64,000 nucleotides of DNA from SOIL31 sp964636815 (GTDB taxonomy: Bacteria > Babelota > Babeliae > Babelales > Vermiphilaceae). Positions 7,847-16,800 of the stretch are shown piece by piece; positions within the stretch are counted from its first letter, which is position 1, and each line of letters begins with the position of its first letter. The position numbers and the translations under genes are program-made. The notes beneath the pieces are model-generated. The model saw only the letters and a list, made by a program, of their open reading frames with translations. It was not told the origin of the DNA and ran no database searches. The stretch is taken from assembly GCA_964636815.1 (NCBI GenBank), contig CAZWTF010000001.1, positions 124,001 to 188,000 of the forward strand, read 5' to 3'.

Positions 7847-9508
7847 ATGGCTATCGGTGTTCAAGATCAATTAACTATTCCTGCAGGGCTATTGGTAACA
7901 GCAGGTTTATCACCAGCATTTGTTGCGCAATTTGCACTGTTTTTAGCAGTGATTTTGATATGGACAATTACGTGGGGGAAGATTTTAAAAAAATTATGCA
8001 ATCTCCCTGTCATTGCAGGGCGTATTGTTGCAGGTATTTTGCTCGGACCATCATTGTTAAATGTTGGTTCTTTTTCTTTTTTTTCTCAACCATTACTTTT
8101 ACTGGATCATATGACAGGGCAGTTGTATAGTCTTGCCAGTTATGATGTTATGCTTTTTGTTGTGTTGCTTATTTCATCTGCGCTTACTGTGTCATATCTC
8201 TTGTGGATTGCAGGGCATGAAACTGATCTGCAAGATGCTTTTTCGATTGGACCTGTTGCAATCTTAGCTGGAATTTTTGGTGCAGTATTGCCTATCATTA
8301 TGATTGCTGCGCCACTCTATTATGGTTTTGGTAGTGAGTGGAATTTGATACAGTCTATTGGTATGGGTCTTATTTTTGCAGCAACGAGTGTTTCTATTCC
8401 TGTGGCAATGTTGTTTGCGTATAATAAAATGCATCTAAAAAGCTCCAAGGCTGCACTGGGAGCAGCAGTTGCTGATGATATTTTTGCCGTAATTTTATTG
8501 GCGATTTTTTCGTTGAGCGTACAGGCAGGGTTGCTTGGTGTTGTTGATGGGGCAGTGTTGCAGGGGCACGATGCATCTGTTGGTTTTGCGATGCTTTCTA
8601 TAGTTATCGCCTTTATTGTTATGACTCTTTTTGGATATTATTGCATGCGACCATTTCTTGAATGGTTAAAACGTTCTCGCTTATCACATCTTATTGCACC
8701 AGCAGCAAATGGCATTATGCTTATTTATTTTGCATTTGCTGAAATTGTGGGTGGACTTGCTGGTATTACTGGTGCATATTTTGCAGGTTTGTTTCACCGC
8801 ATGGGTGATCATAGACACGCAGCAGAAAAAGTTATTTCTCCGTTTGTGAATGCATTTTTACTACCAATATTTTTGGGTTCAATTGGGTTGCAGCTTGATG
8901 TGCGTTTGTTGAATGGCTCTGATTGGTTATTGGTGCTATTATTATTGGTTATTGCAATTATCTCTAAACTGGTTGGCTGTTGGATGGCTACTGCCTTGAG
9001 CAATCGTTTTGCTCATAAAGATAGTTATCGTTGGACAAGTCTTGATACATATTTATTTGGTTCATCAATGGTTGCTCGTGGTGAAGTTGGTTTAGTGGTC
9101 TCCACTATTTTGTTTGGAGCAGGGATTATTCAACCTGCTCACTACGTGATTGCCATTGTGGTTATTGTGCTGACTACCGTAGCAACACCGATTATGCTTG
9201 CGCAGGGTTTTGAGCGTCTTGCGCTGATCACGAAAGATCAGGTTTTTACGCTTAATATTGGGCGATTTCTTTTTATTGGTACTACCCAAATGTTCCATAT
9301 TATCACCGGGTGCCTTGAAAAGCAGGGGGCGCATTTTACGGTTGTGCAGATCAGTGACGGCTCTACAGTAGCTAATCTTGAGGGCGATAATGTAAAAATT
9401 ATTCTCAATTCTGATAATGGGATCCTCTTTGAAGGGGATAAGGAGAAGATTGAAGAGATTGTCCAGCTCGTTAAAGAGAGCATACAAGATGACCTTATGG
9501 GCCTTTGA
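7847..9508 (+). CDS. CPA2-family cation:proton antiporter (Kef/NapA-like)
   Basis: This 553-residue membrane protein has about 12 hydrophobic segments. Family signatures include LPVIAGRIVAGILLGPS near residue 53, the conserved core GAAVADDIFAVILLAIFSL with two adjacent Asp in the ion-binding helix, GLAGITGAYFAGLFHRMG and MVARGEVGLVVSTILFGAG. It exchanges Na+ or K+ for H+ across the inner membrane. The last 70 residues form a small soluble domain (from RFLFIGTTQMFHIITG) that is not a full TrkA-N domain, so regulation probably differs from KefB/KefC. It precedes rpmE by 74 nt. Confidence 0.88.
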   Translation: MAIGVQDQLTIPAGLLVTAGLSPAFVAQFALFLAVILIWTITWGKILKKLCNLPVIAGRIVAGILLGPSLLNVGSFSFFSQPLLLLDHMTGQLYSLASYDVMLFVVLLISSALTVSYLLWIAGHETDLQDAFSIGPVAILAGIFGAVLPIIMIAAPLYYGFGSEWNLIQSIGMGLIFAATSVSIPVAMLFAYNKMHLKSSKAALGAAVADDIFAVILLAIFSLSVQAGLLGVVDGAVLQGHDASVGFAMLSIVIAFIVMTLFGYYCMRPFLEWLKRSRLSHLIAPAANGIMLIYFAFAEIVGGLAGITGAYFAGLFHRMGDHRHAAEKVISPFVNAFLLPIFLGSIGLQLDVRLLNGSDWLLVLLLLVIAIISKLVGCWMATALSNRFAHKDSYRWTSLDTYLFGSSMVARGEVGLVVSTILFGAGIIQPAHYVIAIVVIVLTTVATPIMLAQGFERLALITKDQVFTLNIGRFLFIGTTQMFHIITGCLEKQGAHFTVVQISDGSTVANLEGDNVKIILNSDNGILFEGDKEKIEEIVQLVKESIQDDLMGL

Positions 9509-9582
9509 GCCTTTACAAAAGGACACTTTTAGGCTACAGTTAGAATTAAGATTTTTTATAAAAAACAAGACAAGGACGCCTT

Positions 9583-9786
9583 ATGAAAAAAAATATCCAT
9601 CCAGAGCTTCATGAATTAGTTGCACGCTGTGCATGCGGTAATTCATTTGAAACTCATTCAACAAATAATGAACTCAGAGTTACTATCTGCTCTAACTGTC
9701 ATCCTTTCTTTACTGGCCAACAAAAATTTATTGATACTGCTGGCCGTATTGATAAGTTCAATAAAAAATACGCAAAAAAAGCTTAG
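9583..9786 (+). CDS. rpmE: 50S ribosomal protein L31
   Basis: A 67-residue large-subunit protein. It starts MKKNIHPELHELVARCACGN and keeps the four zinc-binding cysteines of the zinc-containing form (Cys16, Cys18, Cys36, Cys39; pattern CxC and CSNC), with the family motif HPFFTGQQKFIDTAGRIDKF. It lies 6 nt upstream of prfA and is almost certainly co-transcribed with it, a common arrangement. Confidence 0.97.
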   Translation: MKKNIHPELHELVARCACGNSFETHSTNNELRVTICSNCHPFFTGQQKFIDTAGRIDKFNKKYAKKA

Positions 9787-9792
9787 TTTTTT

Positions 9793-10863
9793 ATGAATAT
9801 GACTGATCTGACGATACTTCAGAAAAAGTACGATGATCTTGCAAGCGAGCTTGCTTCCATTACTGATAGCGCAAAACGAATAGTGCTACAAAAGGAGTTA
9901 GCTCGTCTTTCGCGTATTATAGATGCGCAAAAAGATCTTATACGCTGTGATGCATTGATTGCTGATGCCAAAAATCAGCTCAAACATTCAGCAGAAGATC
10001 CGGAAATGACAGAGCTTTTCAAGCTTGAATTGCATGATTTGGAGCTCAAAAAGTTAGCAAAAGAGAGAGTTCTTGAAGATCTTATGATTCCTTCTGATGA
10101 ACATGATGAGCGTTCAGTTTTTATAGAAATACGTGCAGGAGCTGGTGGACAAGAAGCGGCACTGTTTGCGGCAGACCTCTTGAGAATGTATACAAACTAT
10201 GCATTGCGCAAAGGTTGGAGAGCAACGGTGGTTGATGAAAGTTTTACTGATCTTGGTGGTATTCGTGAGGTAACTTTACACGTTGAGGGTACTGGCGTTT
10301 ATGGACATTTAAAATTTGAAGCGGGTGTTCATCGTGTGCAACGTGTGCCAAAAACTGAAACGCAGGGGCGTGTTCATACATCAACAGCAACAGTAGCAGT
10401 ATTGCCTGAAGCGGAAGAAGTTGATGTAACTGTTAACCCCGCAGATTTACGTATTGATGTATTCCGTGCAAGTGGTGCTGGTGGCCAGCATGTTAACACA
10501 ACTGACTCAGCGGTACGTATAACGCATATTCCTTCTGGTGTTGTGGTTTCATGTCAGGATGAGAGATCTCAGCATAAAAATAAAGCTAAAGCATTAAAAG
10601 TTTTACAATCGCGTTTGCTTGTGTTTGAAAAAGAACGGCATGCAGCTGAGGTTGGAAAGCAACGTAAAGATCAAGTGGGTAGAGGTATGCGATCTGAAAA
10701 AACGCGTACATATAATTTCCCTCAAAATCGTGTTACTGATCATAATGCTGATATAACATTAAAAAAATTAGATTATGTTATTGAGGGTGATCTTGATGAG
10801 ATTGTTGAAGCTTTGCGTACGCTTGATCGTGAAGAAAGACGTAGATTAGCTTTGCAGAAGTAA
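9793..10863 (+). CDS. prfA: Peptide chain release factor 1
   Basis: RF1 ends translation at UAA and UAG. The 356-residue length is normal. It carries the catalytic GGQ in ASGAGGQHVNTTDSAVRITH near residue 229 and the codon-recognition tripeptide as Pro-Lys-Thr in RVPKTETQGRVHTST, where RF2 would have Ser-Pro-Phe. Domain 1 helices span residues 1-110. The gene follows rpmE by 6 nt. The GGQ methyltransferase gene prmC, often next to prfA, is not in this window. Confidence 0.97.
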   Translation: MNMTDLTILQKKYDDLASELASITDSAKRIVLQKELARLSRIIDAQKDLIRCDALIADAKNQLKHSAEDPEMTELFKLELHDLELKKLAKERVLEDLMIPSDEHDERSVFIEIRAGAGGQEAALFAADLLRMYTNYALRKGWRATVVDESFTDLGGIREVTLHVEGTGVYGHLKFEAGVHRVQRVPKTETQGRVHTSTATVAVLPEAEEVDVTVNPADLRIDVFRASGAGGQHVNTTDSAVRITHIPSGVVVSCQDERSQHKNKAKALKVLQSRLLVFEKERHAAEVGKQRKDQVGRGMRSEKTRTYNFPQNRVTDHNADITLKKLDYVIEGDLDEIVEALRTLDREERRRLALQK

Positions 10864-10887
10864 ATTAACATTATTGTGACTTTAAAA

Positions 10888-10919
10888 AAGGATTGATTTT
10901 TAGATCAATCCTTTTTTTG
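10888..10919 (+). terminator. Terminator of rpmE-prfA
   Basis: GGATTGAT (10890-10897) pairs with ATCAATCC (10904-10911), framed by A and T runs. It may also serve the convergent HIT gene. Confidence 0.85.
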
Positions 10920-10926
10920 TTTCTTT

Positions 10927-12015
10927 TTATAGTTTCGCCGCTTGTTGGTGGTAATTGTTATTAAGGAAAGAGTGCCATTCTAGTGATATTTTTTTATAGA
11001 ACTTTTTGATGTCACCGCTGATATGATTACTTTTTGTTACGGGCGTTTTTTTCCAACTGTCTTTGCGTGGTATCAATCTTTGCTTGATATGTTCTTTATG
11101 TGTTGCTTTATTGCCATATGAAACTAATCCAATATTGCTATCTTGAGCATTTACTATTTTGAGCATGAGCGGATAAATTTCTGTGGTTAGTTTGTTTATC
11201 TCGTCATACGCTTCAGGTGACATTGCTTCAACCGTTTCAATATGTTCATTAGGAATAATATCTATCTCTCCAAAATAGGTAGGATAATGAGAAAGCATGA
11301 TTGTTGCGTGTTGACCGCGATGAATAATGAAATTTTCTTGAGAATCTTGTTGCAAAATTAAGCAATAATAACAGTTTTGATGGCAACTGGTCGGTTGCTT
11401 TTGCGTAGAAGTAACATTTTCTAGGTTGTTGATCTGTGGTAGTAGTTGTCCGTATAATGATTGCAAATCAATATGTTTTTTTGTTTTCTGTATTGCTTCT
11501 ATAAGATTGTAATACTGTGGAGCGTGATTGATCATGATATGTTTATGATGATGTTCCGGGATACTTGCTCCAGCAGCAACTCCTTGATTGCTATTGATGT
11601 ATGTTTCATTAGCGTCTGATGAAAATAAAGCGCATAATTGCTGGGTAAACATATTTTCTTCATAATATGTTTCTGCTGATAACTCAGATACTTCCTTTTT
11701 GTGTTCATAAGGTATAATCAGAAAATGTATTCCGTTATCTATATAAGGTTGACTTGCAAGCATAATCAGTGAATGTTTTCCGCGATGCAAAATAAGATTT
11801 TCACGATTATTTTTATTGTTGATTATGCTACAAAAAGTACAAGGTTTACGGATGAAATTTTTTGTTTTTTGTGCATTAATATACTTTTCTCGCCATGGTG
11901 CATAAATAATAGCTTGTGGTTGTGGTTGGTAGAGTGAATGTATAGTGTCCATACAAAAAAGATAAGAAAATTGTGATATTATTGTGATCATAAAAATAAT
12001 GAAACATTTCTTCAT
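10927..12015 (-). CDS. Exported tandem HIT-domain protein
   Basis: HIT proteins hydrolyse or transfer nucleoside phosphates, such as dinucleoside polyphosphates and AMP-lysine. This 362-residue protein has two HIT domains, each introduced by a CxxC pair (CTFC near residue 57, CYYC near 215). Domain 1 keeps the full histidine triad in IPEHHHKHIMI. Domain 2 has only NKATHKEHIKQRLIP, with the third His lost, so it is probably structural. The N-terminus is a signal peptide ending SYLFC before Met22-Asp23; HIT proteins are normally cytosolic. It belongs to the Met-acidic leader class seen across this window. Confidence 0.85.
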   Translation of the reverse strand: MKKCFIIFMITIISQFSYLFCMDTIHSLYQPQPQAIIYAPWREKYINAQKTKNFIRKPCTFCSIINNKNNRENLILHRGKHSLIMLASQPYIDNGIHFLIIPYEHKKEVSELSAETYYEENMFTQQLCALFSSDANETYINSNQGVAAGASIPEHHHKHIMINHAPQYYNLIEAIQKTKKHIDLQSLYGQLLPQINNLENVTSTQKQPTSCHQNCYYCLILQQDSQENFIIHRGQHATIMLSHYPTYFGEIDIIPNEHIETVEAMSPEAYDEINKLTTEIYPLMLKIVNAQDSNIGLVSYGNKATHKEHIKQRLIPRKDSWKKTPVTKSNHISGDIKKFYKKISLEWHSFLNNNYHQQAAKL

Positions 12016-12310
12016 AAATTACTCACTTTCTCGTGCGAATAATAACAATCTTCATGATATTCTTTGAACAGCTGGAGTCGCATTCGTAATATTATTTTTG
12101 AAATTTGTTCTTCAAGATTTTTCACGAGGAATAACCTTTTTTTTGAGCATATTTGCTACCTGGTAATGGATGTTTTCATGTATAGGTTATTATATGTAAC
12201 TTACATTGTATGTCAAAATGGATGCTGTTTTTTGACTTTTTTATATTATGGTATATCGTTTAAGCAGAATTGAACTAAATGTTTTAATTTTTTATAAAAA
12301 AAGGGTTGTC

Positions 12311-12871
12311 ATGATCAGTTTGACTACGCGTACAAAATCAGTTGCATTAGCGTTTGCAATAATTATCTCATCGAGTAATGTTTCTTGTTTTAGTCTTCTA
12401 AAGCCGTTCTCAGGAGCGAGTGCTCATTGCCCTGTTGATAAAAAAACTTTGTTAGTTGCTGCAGCTATCGTAGCACTTGCAGGTAAAGTTCGTCTTGATA
12501 CAAAACCAAGAGGCACTTACAACTATGATAACATACAAGCAGATGTTCTAGAATTACTTAATTCTTATAACATTTTTGATGCAGAAGCTCGCGCAACTAT
12601 TATCAAATTTATTGATAAATACTTTGTTGGATCAAAATTCAAAAAAGATGAATATACTATTAGAACAAAAGAAGATGATGGTTCTGTTCTATCTGTTAAA
12701 CGTAATAAAGTAACTCAAAAACCATCAGGTGTGATTGGCTTGGTTGATGCTTATGTATTGCAACAATTAAAAGCGAATAACGAATTGTTACCTGCAGCTG
12801 CAGCAATGTTTGTTTTTGCTGCTGCGCCACAAGATGCATGGGATCGTGCGATAGCAAATGCAAAAAAATAA
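12311..12871 (+). CDS. Small secreted protein of unknown function
   Basis: The 186-residue product begins MISLTTRTKSVALAFAI with a signal peptide ending about NVSC. The mature part has a second hydrophobic Ala-rich stretch (LLVAAAIVALAG), a charged helical middle and an Ala-rich C-terminus (AAAAMFVFAAAPQDAW). I chose the ATG at 12311 because it has the leader-like start and GGGTTGTC just upstream; the frame stays open for 63 nt before it without a better start. No family is recognised. Confidence 0.75.
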   Translation: MISLTTRTKSVALAFAIIISSSNVSCFSLLKPFSGASAHCPVDKKTLLVAAAIVALAGKVRLDTKPRGTYNYDNIQADVLELLNSYNIFDAEARATIIKFIDKYFVGSKFKKDEYTIRTKEDDGSVLSVKRNKVTQKPSGVIGLVDAYVLQQLKANNELLPAAAAMFVFAAAPQDAWDRAIANAKK

Positions 12872-12892
12872 TTATAGATAATTATGAGATTA

Positions 12893-12928
12893 AAAATAGG
12901 TTCGTGGAAACACGGACCTATTTTTTTG
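12893..12928 (+). terminator. Terminator of the 12311 gene
   Basis: AAATAGGTTCGTG (12894-12906) pairs with CACGGACCTATTT (12911-12923) across a GAAA tetraloop, with T run. Confidence 0.9.
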
Positions 12929-13027
12929 TAAGAATTCGCAGATTACGTGTAAAACTTGAAAAAAAACAGCTAATTTTTTTAGGATGTGGATATTGCTTTT
13001 TAATAATATTCTTACAAAGGAGTTAGT

Positions 13028-14227
13028 ATGATCAGAGGGTTATGGAAGGGTTTATTAATTATAAGCGCTTCTTTTTTTGTTTATACAGCAGAAGTTGTTG
13101 CTCAAAAACCATGGACATTTTTGGTGTATATGGCAGCAGCGAATGATTTAAATCCATACGCATTATTAGATTTACAAGAAATGACGCAGGTAGGATCTAA
13201 TGGGAATATCAATGTTATTGTATATCTTACATTGCATCAAGATGGGCAACAAAAATATACGGTAAAATTATATATCGAAAAAGGATCAATTGTACAAATT
13301 GGTGATACAATGGTGCGTGATAGTGGTGATGTGGTAACCTTGCAAGAAGCATTGCAATGGGCGTGTGTCGATTATCCTTCAGATCATATTGCCGTTGTAT
13401 TATGGAACCATGGATCAGGACCTTTAAATAGATCTATGATGATGCATCCTAAAGGGGTTTGTTATGATTTTGATACAGATAATTATTTAACTGATCGTGA
13501 TTGTTTACAAGCATTTTTATGGGCGCGTGATAATTTACGTGGAGGTCAAAAATTTGACATCATAGCATTTGACGCATGTCTTTTGGGGTCAATTGAAATG
13601 GCTTACACATTATCACCTTGTGCTGATTATATGGTTGCATCAGAAGAAACAATTCCTGCTGATGGATATGAATATGCATATGTGTTGCGGCAATTTGCAA
13701 CCAAGAATTTGGATCCACTTTCTTTTGCCCGATTAATGGTGAGTGCATATAAACAAGAATACAAGGGAACGTCTGATTATACTTTGTCTGCAATTGATTT
13801 AAATGTGTTACAGCCATTAGTTAATAATTGCAATGCAGTTGCTCAAATTTTAACAACGCAGTTAATGGGAAAAAATAAAACTGCTGTTCGATCTACTCTT
13901 AAAAAATGCACGAGCACAAGCAGTTGTCCTTCTTTTGATCAGGGTATTTACATTGATCTGTCTCAATTTTATAAGAATTTATTAAAAAATATCAGTGGAT
14001 TAAAATTATCAAAATCAGTGGTTAGTAGTTTTAAGCAGCTTTTGAATAATGGCTTGCGTGCATTTTCGAACACTGTTAAAGCTAATGTGACGAGTACTAA
14101 TCATAGTAAAGCTGGTGGACTTTCTGTATATTTTCCTCGTTATTCGCTTGATCCATCGTATTATGGTCTATACTGGACTGAGCATAACCCAAATTGGTTG
14201 AATCTTATTGAAGCTTATTTGGAATAA
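13028..14227 (+). CDS. Secreted clostripain-family (C11) cysteine peptidase, copy 2
   Basis: This 399-residue paralogue of the 3606 gene has a signal peptide (residues 1-25, ending EVVAQ), domain start WTFLVYMAAANDLNPYAL, catalytic His128 in VVLWNHGSG and catalytic Cys184 in IIAFDACLLGSIEMAY, followed by EETIPADGYEYA, which is typical of the clostripain fold. AAAGGAG precedes the ATG at ideal spacing. ppsA starts 22 nt downstream, so the two may share a transcript, although their functions look unrelated. Confidence 0.92.
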   Translation: MIRGLWKGLLIISASFFVYTAEVVAQKPWTFLVYMAAANDLNPYALLDLQEMTQVGSNGNINVIVYLTLHQDGQQKYTVKLYIEKGSIVQIGDTMVRDSGDVVTLQEALQWACVDYPSDHIAVVLWNHGSGPLNRSMMMHPKGVCYDFDTDNYLTDRDCLQAFLWARDNLRGGQKFDIIAFDACLLGSIEMAYTLSPCADYMVASEETIPADGYEYAYVLRQFATKNLDPLSFARLMVSAYKQEYKGTSDYTLSAIDLNVLQPLVNNCNAVAQILTTQLMGKNKTAVRSTLKKCTSTSSCPSFDQGIYIDLSQFYKNLLKNISGLKLSKSVVSSFKQLLNNGLRAFSNTVKANVTSTNHSKAGGLSVYFPRYSLDPSYYGLYWTEHNPNWLNLIEAYLE

Positions 14228-14249
14228 AAATTAATTAAGGTGAGAGCGC

Positions 14250-16649
14250 ATGCGTTATATAAAATATTTTGAAGAGATACGTATTGCTGATGTTAAAAAA
14301 GTTGGCGGAAAAAATGCATCATTGGGTGAAATGATAACGCAGCTCTCATCACAAGCAATTAGAGTGCCAACAGGTTTTGCTGTAACAGCAGATGCTTATT
14401 GGCACTATATTAATGAAAATAAATTGCTTGTAAAAATGAAGCAGGTTATGAGCAAATTGCATGATGCAAAGCATGTGCATAAAATTGGTTCTGAAATTCG
14501 CAAGCTAATTTTGAGCGGATATATGCCTGATGATCTGGCGCAAGAAATTATCACGGCATATCATCAACTTTCTCAACGATACAAAAAAAATACGATTGAT
14601 GTTGCGGTCAGATCGTCTGCAACAGCTGAAGATTTACCTACAGCATCGTTTGCAGGGCAACAAGACACTTTTTTAAATATAGTTGGTGATAAAGAGTTGT
14701 TAGATGCATGCAAAAAAAGTATTGCGTCGTTATTTACTGATCGTGCGATTATCTATCGGATTGAACAAGGATTTGATCATTTTAAAGTGGCGCTTTCTAT
14801 TGGTGTGCAAAAAATGATTCGTTCTGATAAGGCAGTATCTGGCGTTGCATTTTCATTGGATACAGAAAGTGGTTTTAAAGATGTAGTGATGATTGAAGCA
14901 TCATATGGTCTTGGTGAATCAATTGTACAAGGTTTAGTGACTCCTGATGAATATATGGTGCATAAACCAACATTAGAACTTGGATATGCTCCGATTATCA
15001 AAAAAAGATGTGGTGATAAAAAGACAAAAATTATATATGGAACTTCTGACACCAAAACAGTAAAAGTTTCAGAAAAAGATCGTCATCAGTTTGCTTTGTC
15101 AGATAAAGAGATTGTTGAATTAGCGCAGTATGTGGTTACGATTGAAAAGTATTATTCGTCACGTAAAAAATCCTACTCCGCCAAGGCTACGAAGGACAAG
15201 CCTTGGTCTCCCATGGACATTGAATGGGCAAAAGATGCGCGTGATGGGAAATTGTATATTGTCCAAGCGCGCCCAGAAACGGTGTATGCAGGTAAAAAAG
15301 AGCTGACATTGCAGCAATATAATATTAAGGGTGAGAACAAAAAAGATGCAATAGTAACTGGGTTAAGTATTGGTCATAAAATTGTATCAGGCGTTGCTCG
15401 TGTGGTAAAAGGAGCACAAGATATTGGTAAAGTGCGTGATGGTGATATTATTGTTACCACAATGACTGATCCTGACTGGGTTCCTGCAATGAAGCGTGCG
15501 GCTGGCATTGTTACTGATCGTGGTGGACGTACATGTCATGCAGCAATTGTGAGTCGTGAACTAGGTATTCCTGCAATTGTTGGTACAGAAAACGGAACAA
15601 CGGTAATAAAAAATGGTGATAAGATTACCATTGATTGTTCTAAAGGCGCCAGTGGCACCGTTTATAAGGGCGCATTGGAATATAAAGTTAAAAATATAGC
15701 GATTGTCGACATTCCCAAATCAAAAGTTGATGTCATGGTGAACATTGCAGACCCTGATAGCGCCTTTCAAACATCATTGTTACCTGTTGCAGGTGTTGGT
15801 CTTGCCCGTATGGAATTTATTATCACCAATTTGATTAAAATTCATCCCATGGCATTAATTAACCCAAAACAAGTTTTGGATACGAAAATAAGAAAAAAAA
15901 TCGATGCAATGACTCTGTTGTTCGATAGAAAAACAGATTTTTTTATTGAACGATTAGCACAAGGCATTGGCATGATTGGTGCAGCGTTTTATCCACGTCC
16001 TGTGAGTGTGCGGTTGTCTGATTTTAAAAGTAATGAATATCGCAATCTGATTGGTGGCATTTATTTTGAACCAGTAGAAGAAAACCCGATGATTGGATTT
16101 CGTGGGGCGTCGCGTTATTACAATGATCTTTATAAAAAAGCGTTTGCATTGGAATGTAAAGCGCTTGTGTATGCTCGTGATGTGATGGGTTTAAAAAATA
16201 TAAAAATTATGGTTCCATTTGTCCGCACAGTGCAAGAAGCAAAGTTGGTTGAAGCTGAAATGGCAAAGCATGGATTAAGAAGAAGTAAAGACTTAGAATT
16301 TGTGATGATGTGTGAAGTGCCATCAAACGTGATTATGATTAATGAATTGAGTCATCATTTTGATGGGTTTTCTATTGGGTCAAACGATTTAACACAACTG
16401 GTTTTAGGTGTTGACCGTGATTCTACAATTTTAGCAGATGTATTTGATGAGCGTGATGAAGCAGTCAAGCGAATGATGGCACTGGCAATTGAAGGTGCTC
16501 ATAAACAAAAGAAATATATTGGTATTTGTGGCCAGGCACCATCTGATTATCCTGAAATTGCTGAATTTTTAATAAAAGCGGGTATTGATTCGCTTTCATT
16601 AAATGTAGATTCAGTATTGCCGTTTCTTATGAAGAAACATAAAAAATAA
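14250..16649 (+). CDS. ppsA: Phosphoenolpyruvate synthase (pyruvate, water dikinase)
   Basis: PpsA converts pyruvate and ATP to phosphoenolpyruvate, AMP and phosphate. The 799-residue protein has the N-terminal ATP-binding domain (VGGKNASLGEMI, VAVRSSATAEDLPTASFAGQ), the phosphohistidine domain with GGRTCHAAIVSRELGIPAIV near residue 430, and the C-terminal PEP/pyruvate barrel (IGSNDLTQLVLGVDRDS, GICGQAPSDYPE). The ATP domain carries an unusual insert at about residues 306-321, between the normally adjacent IEKYYS and PMDIEWA blocks; it is encoded by a palindromic repeat (15176-15206). In a reduced genome this enzyme may also run toward pyruvate (inference). Confidence 0.96.
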   Translation: MRYIKYFEEIRIADVKKVGGKNASLGEMITQLSSQAIRVPTGFAVTADAYWHYINENKLLVKMKQVMSKLHDAKHVHKIGSEIRKLILSGYMPDDLAQEIITAYHQLSQRYKKNTIDVAVRSSATAEDLPTASFAGQQDTFLNIVGDKELLDACKKSIASLFTDRAIIYRIEQGFDHFKVALSIGVQKMIRSDKAVSGVAFSLDTESGFKDVVMIEASYGLGESIVQGLVTPDEYMVHKPTLELGYAPIIKKRCGDKKTKIIYGTSDTKTVKVSEKDRHQFALSDKEIVELAQYVVTIEKYYSSRKKSYSAKATKDKPWSPMDIEWAKDARDGKLYIVQARPETVYAGKKELTLQQYNIKGENKKDAIVTGLSIGHKIVSGVARVVKGAQDIGKVRDGDIIVTTMTDPDWVPAMKRAAGIVTDRGGRTCHAAIVSRELGIPAIVGTENGTTVIKNGDKITIDCSKGASGTVYKGALEYKVKNIAIVDIPKSKVDVMVNIADPDSAFQTSLLPVAGVGLARMEFIITNLIKIHPMALINPKQVLDTKIRKKIDAMTLLFDRKTDFFIERLAQGIGMIGAAFYPRPVSVRLSDFKSNEYRNLIGGIYFEPVEENPMIGFRGASRYYNDLYKKAFALECKALVYARDVMGLKNIKIMVPFVRTVQEAKLVEAEMAKHGLRRSKDLEFVMMCEVPSNVIMINELSHHFDGFSIGSNDLTQLVLGVDRDSTILADVFDERDEAVKRMMALAIEGAHKQKKYIGICGQAPSDYPEIAEFLIKAGIDSLSLNVDSVLPFLMKKHKK
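15176..15206. repeat. Palindromic element inserted in frame in ppsA
   Basis: CCAAGGCT (15181-15188) and AGCCTTGG (15199-15206) form a perfect 8-bp inverted repeat. The surrounding sequence CTCCGCCAAGGCTACGAAGG resembles the family-2 elements at 1901-1926 and 52978-53001, and the piece at 37928-37957. It is read as SYSAKATKDKPW inside PpsA. Confidence 0.75.
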
Positions 16650-16684
16650 CATGAATTCGATATAAAAATTGAAAATATCTTATC

Positions 16685-16781
16685 GCGCTCGTCAGCTACT
16701 CCCCATCTTCAGTTTCTTTCGATGGGGTCCCCAATAAGAACACAGTGATATTGGGGGAAAAGGATATCTTCGAGCGCTTTT
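16685..16781 (+). terminator. Split family-1 repeat framing further palindromes; probable ppsA terminator
   Basis: GCGCTCGTC at 16685-16693 and GGATATCTTCGAGCGC at 16762-16777 are the two ends of the intact repeat seen at 52421-52459, here separated by about 68 nt. The inserted stretch holds two hairpins: CCCCATC/GATGGGG (16701-16707, 16721-16727) and TCCCCAATA/TATTGGGGGA. The outer arms still pair and a short T run follows, so the whole probably ends ppsA transcription. Confidence 0.65.
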
Positions 16782-16800
16782 GTCTTATAAAAGAATTAAG

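Noticed and set aside
12016..12310. Short plus-strand frame at 12064-12273 and a TTGACT at 12232
   Set aside because: The frame has no ribosome site and no leader. The TTGACT may be a -35 for the 12311 gene, but no -10 at proper spacing is convincing.
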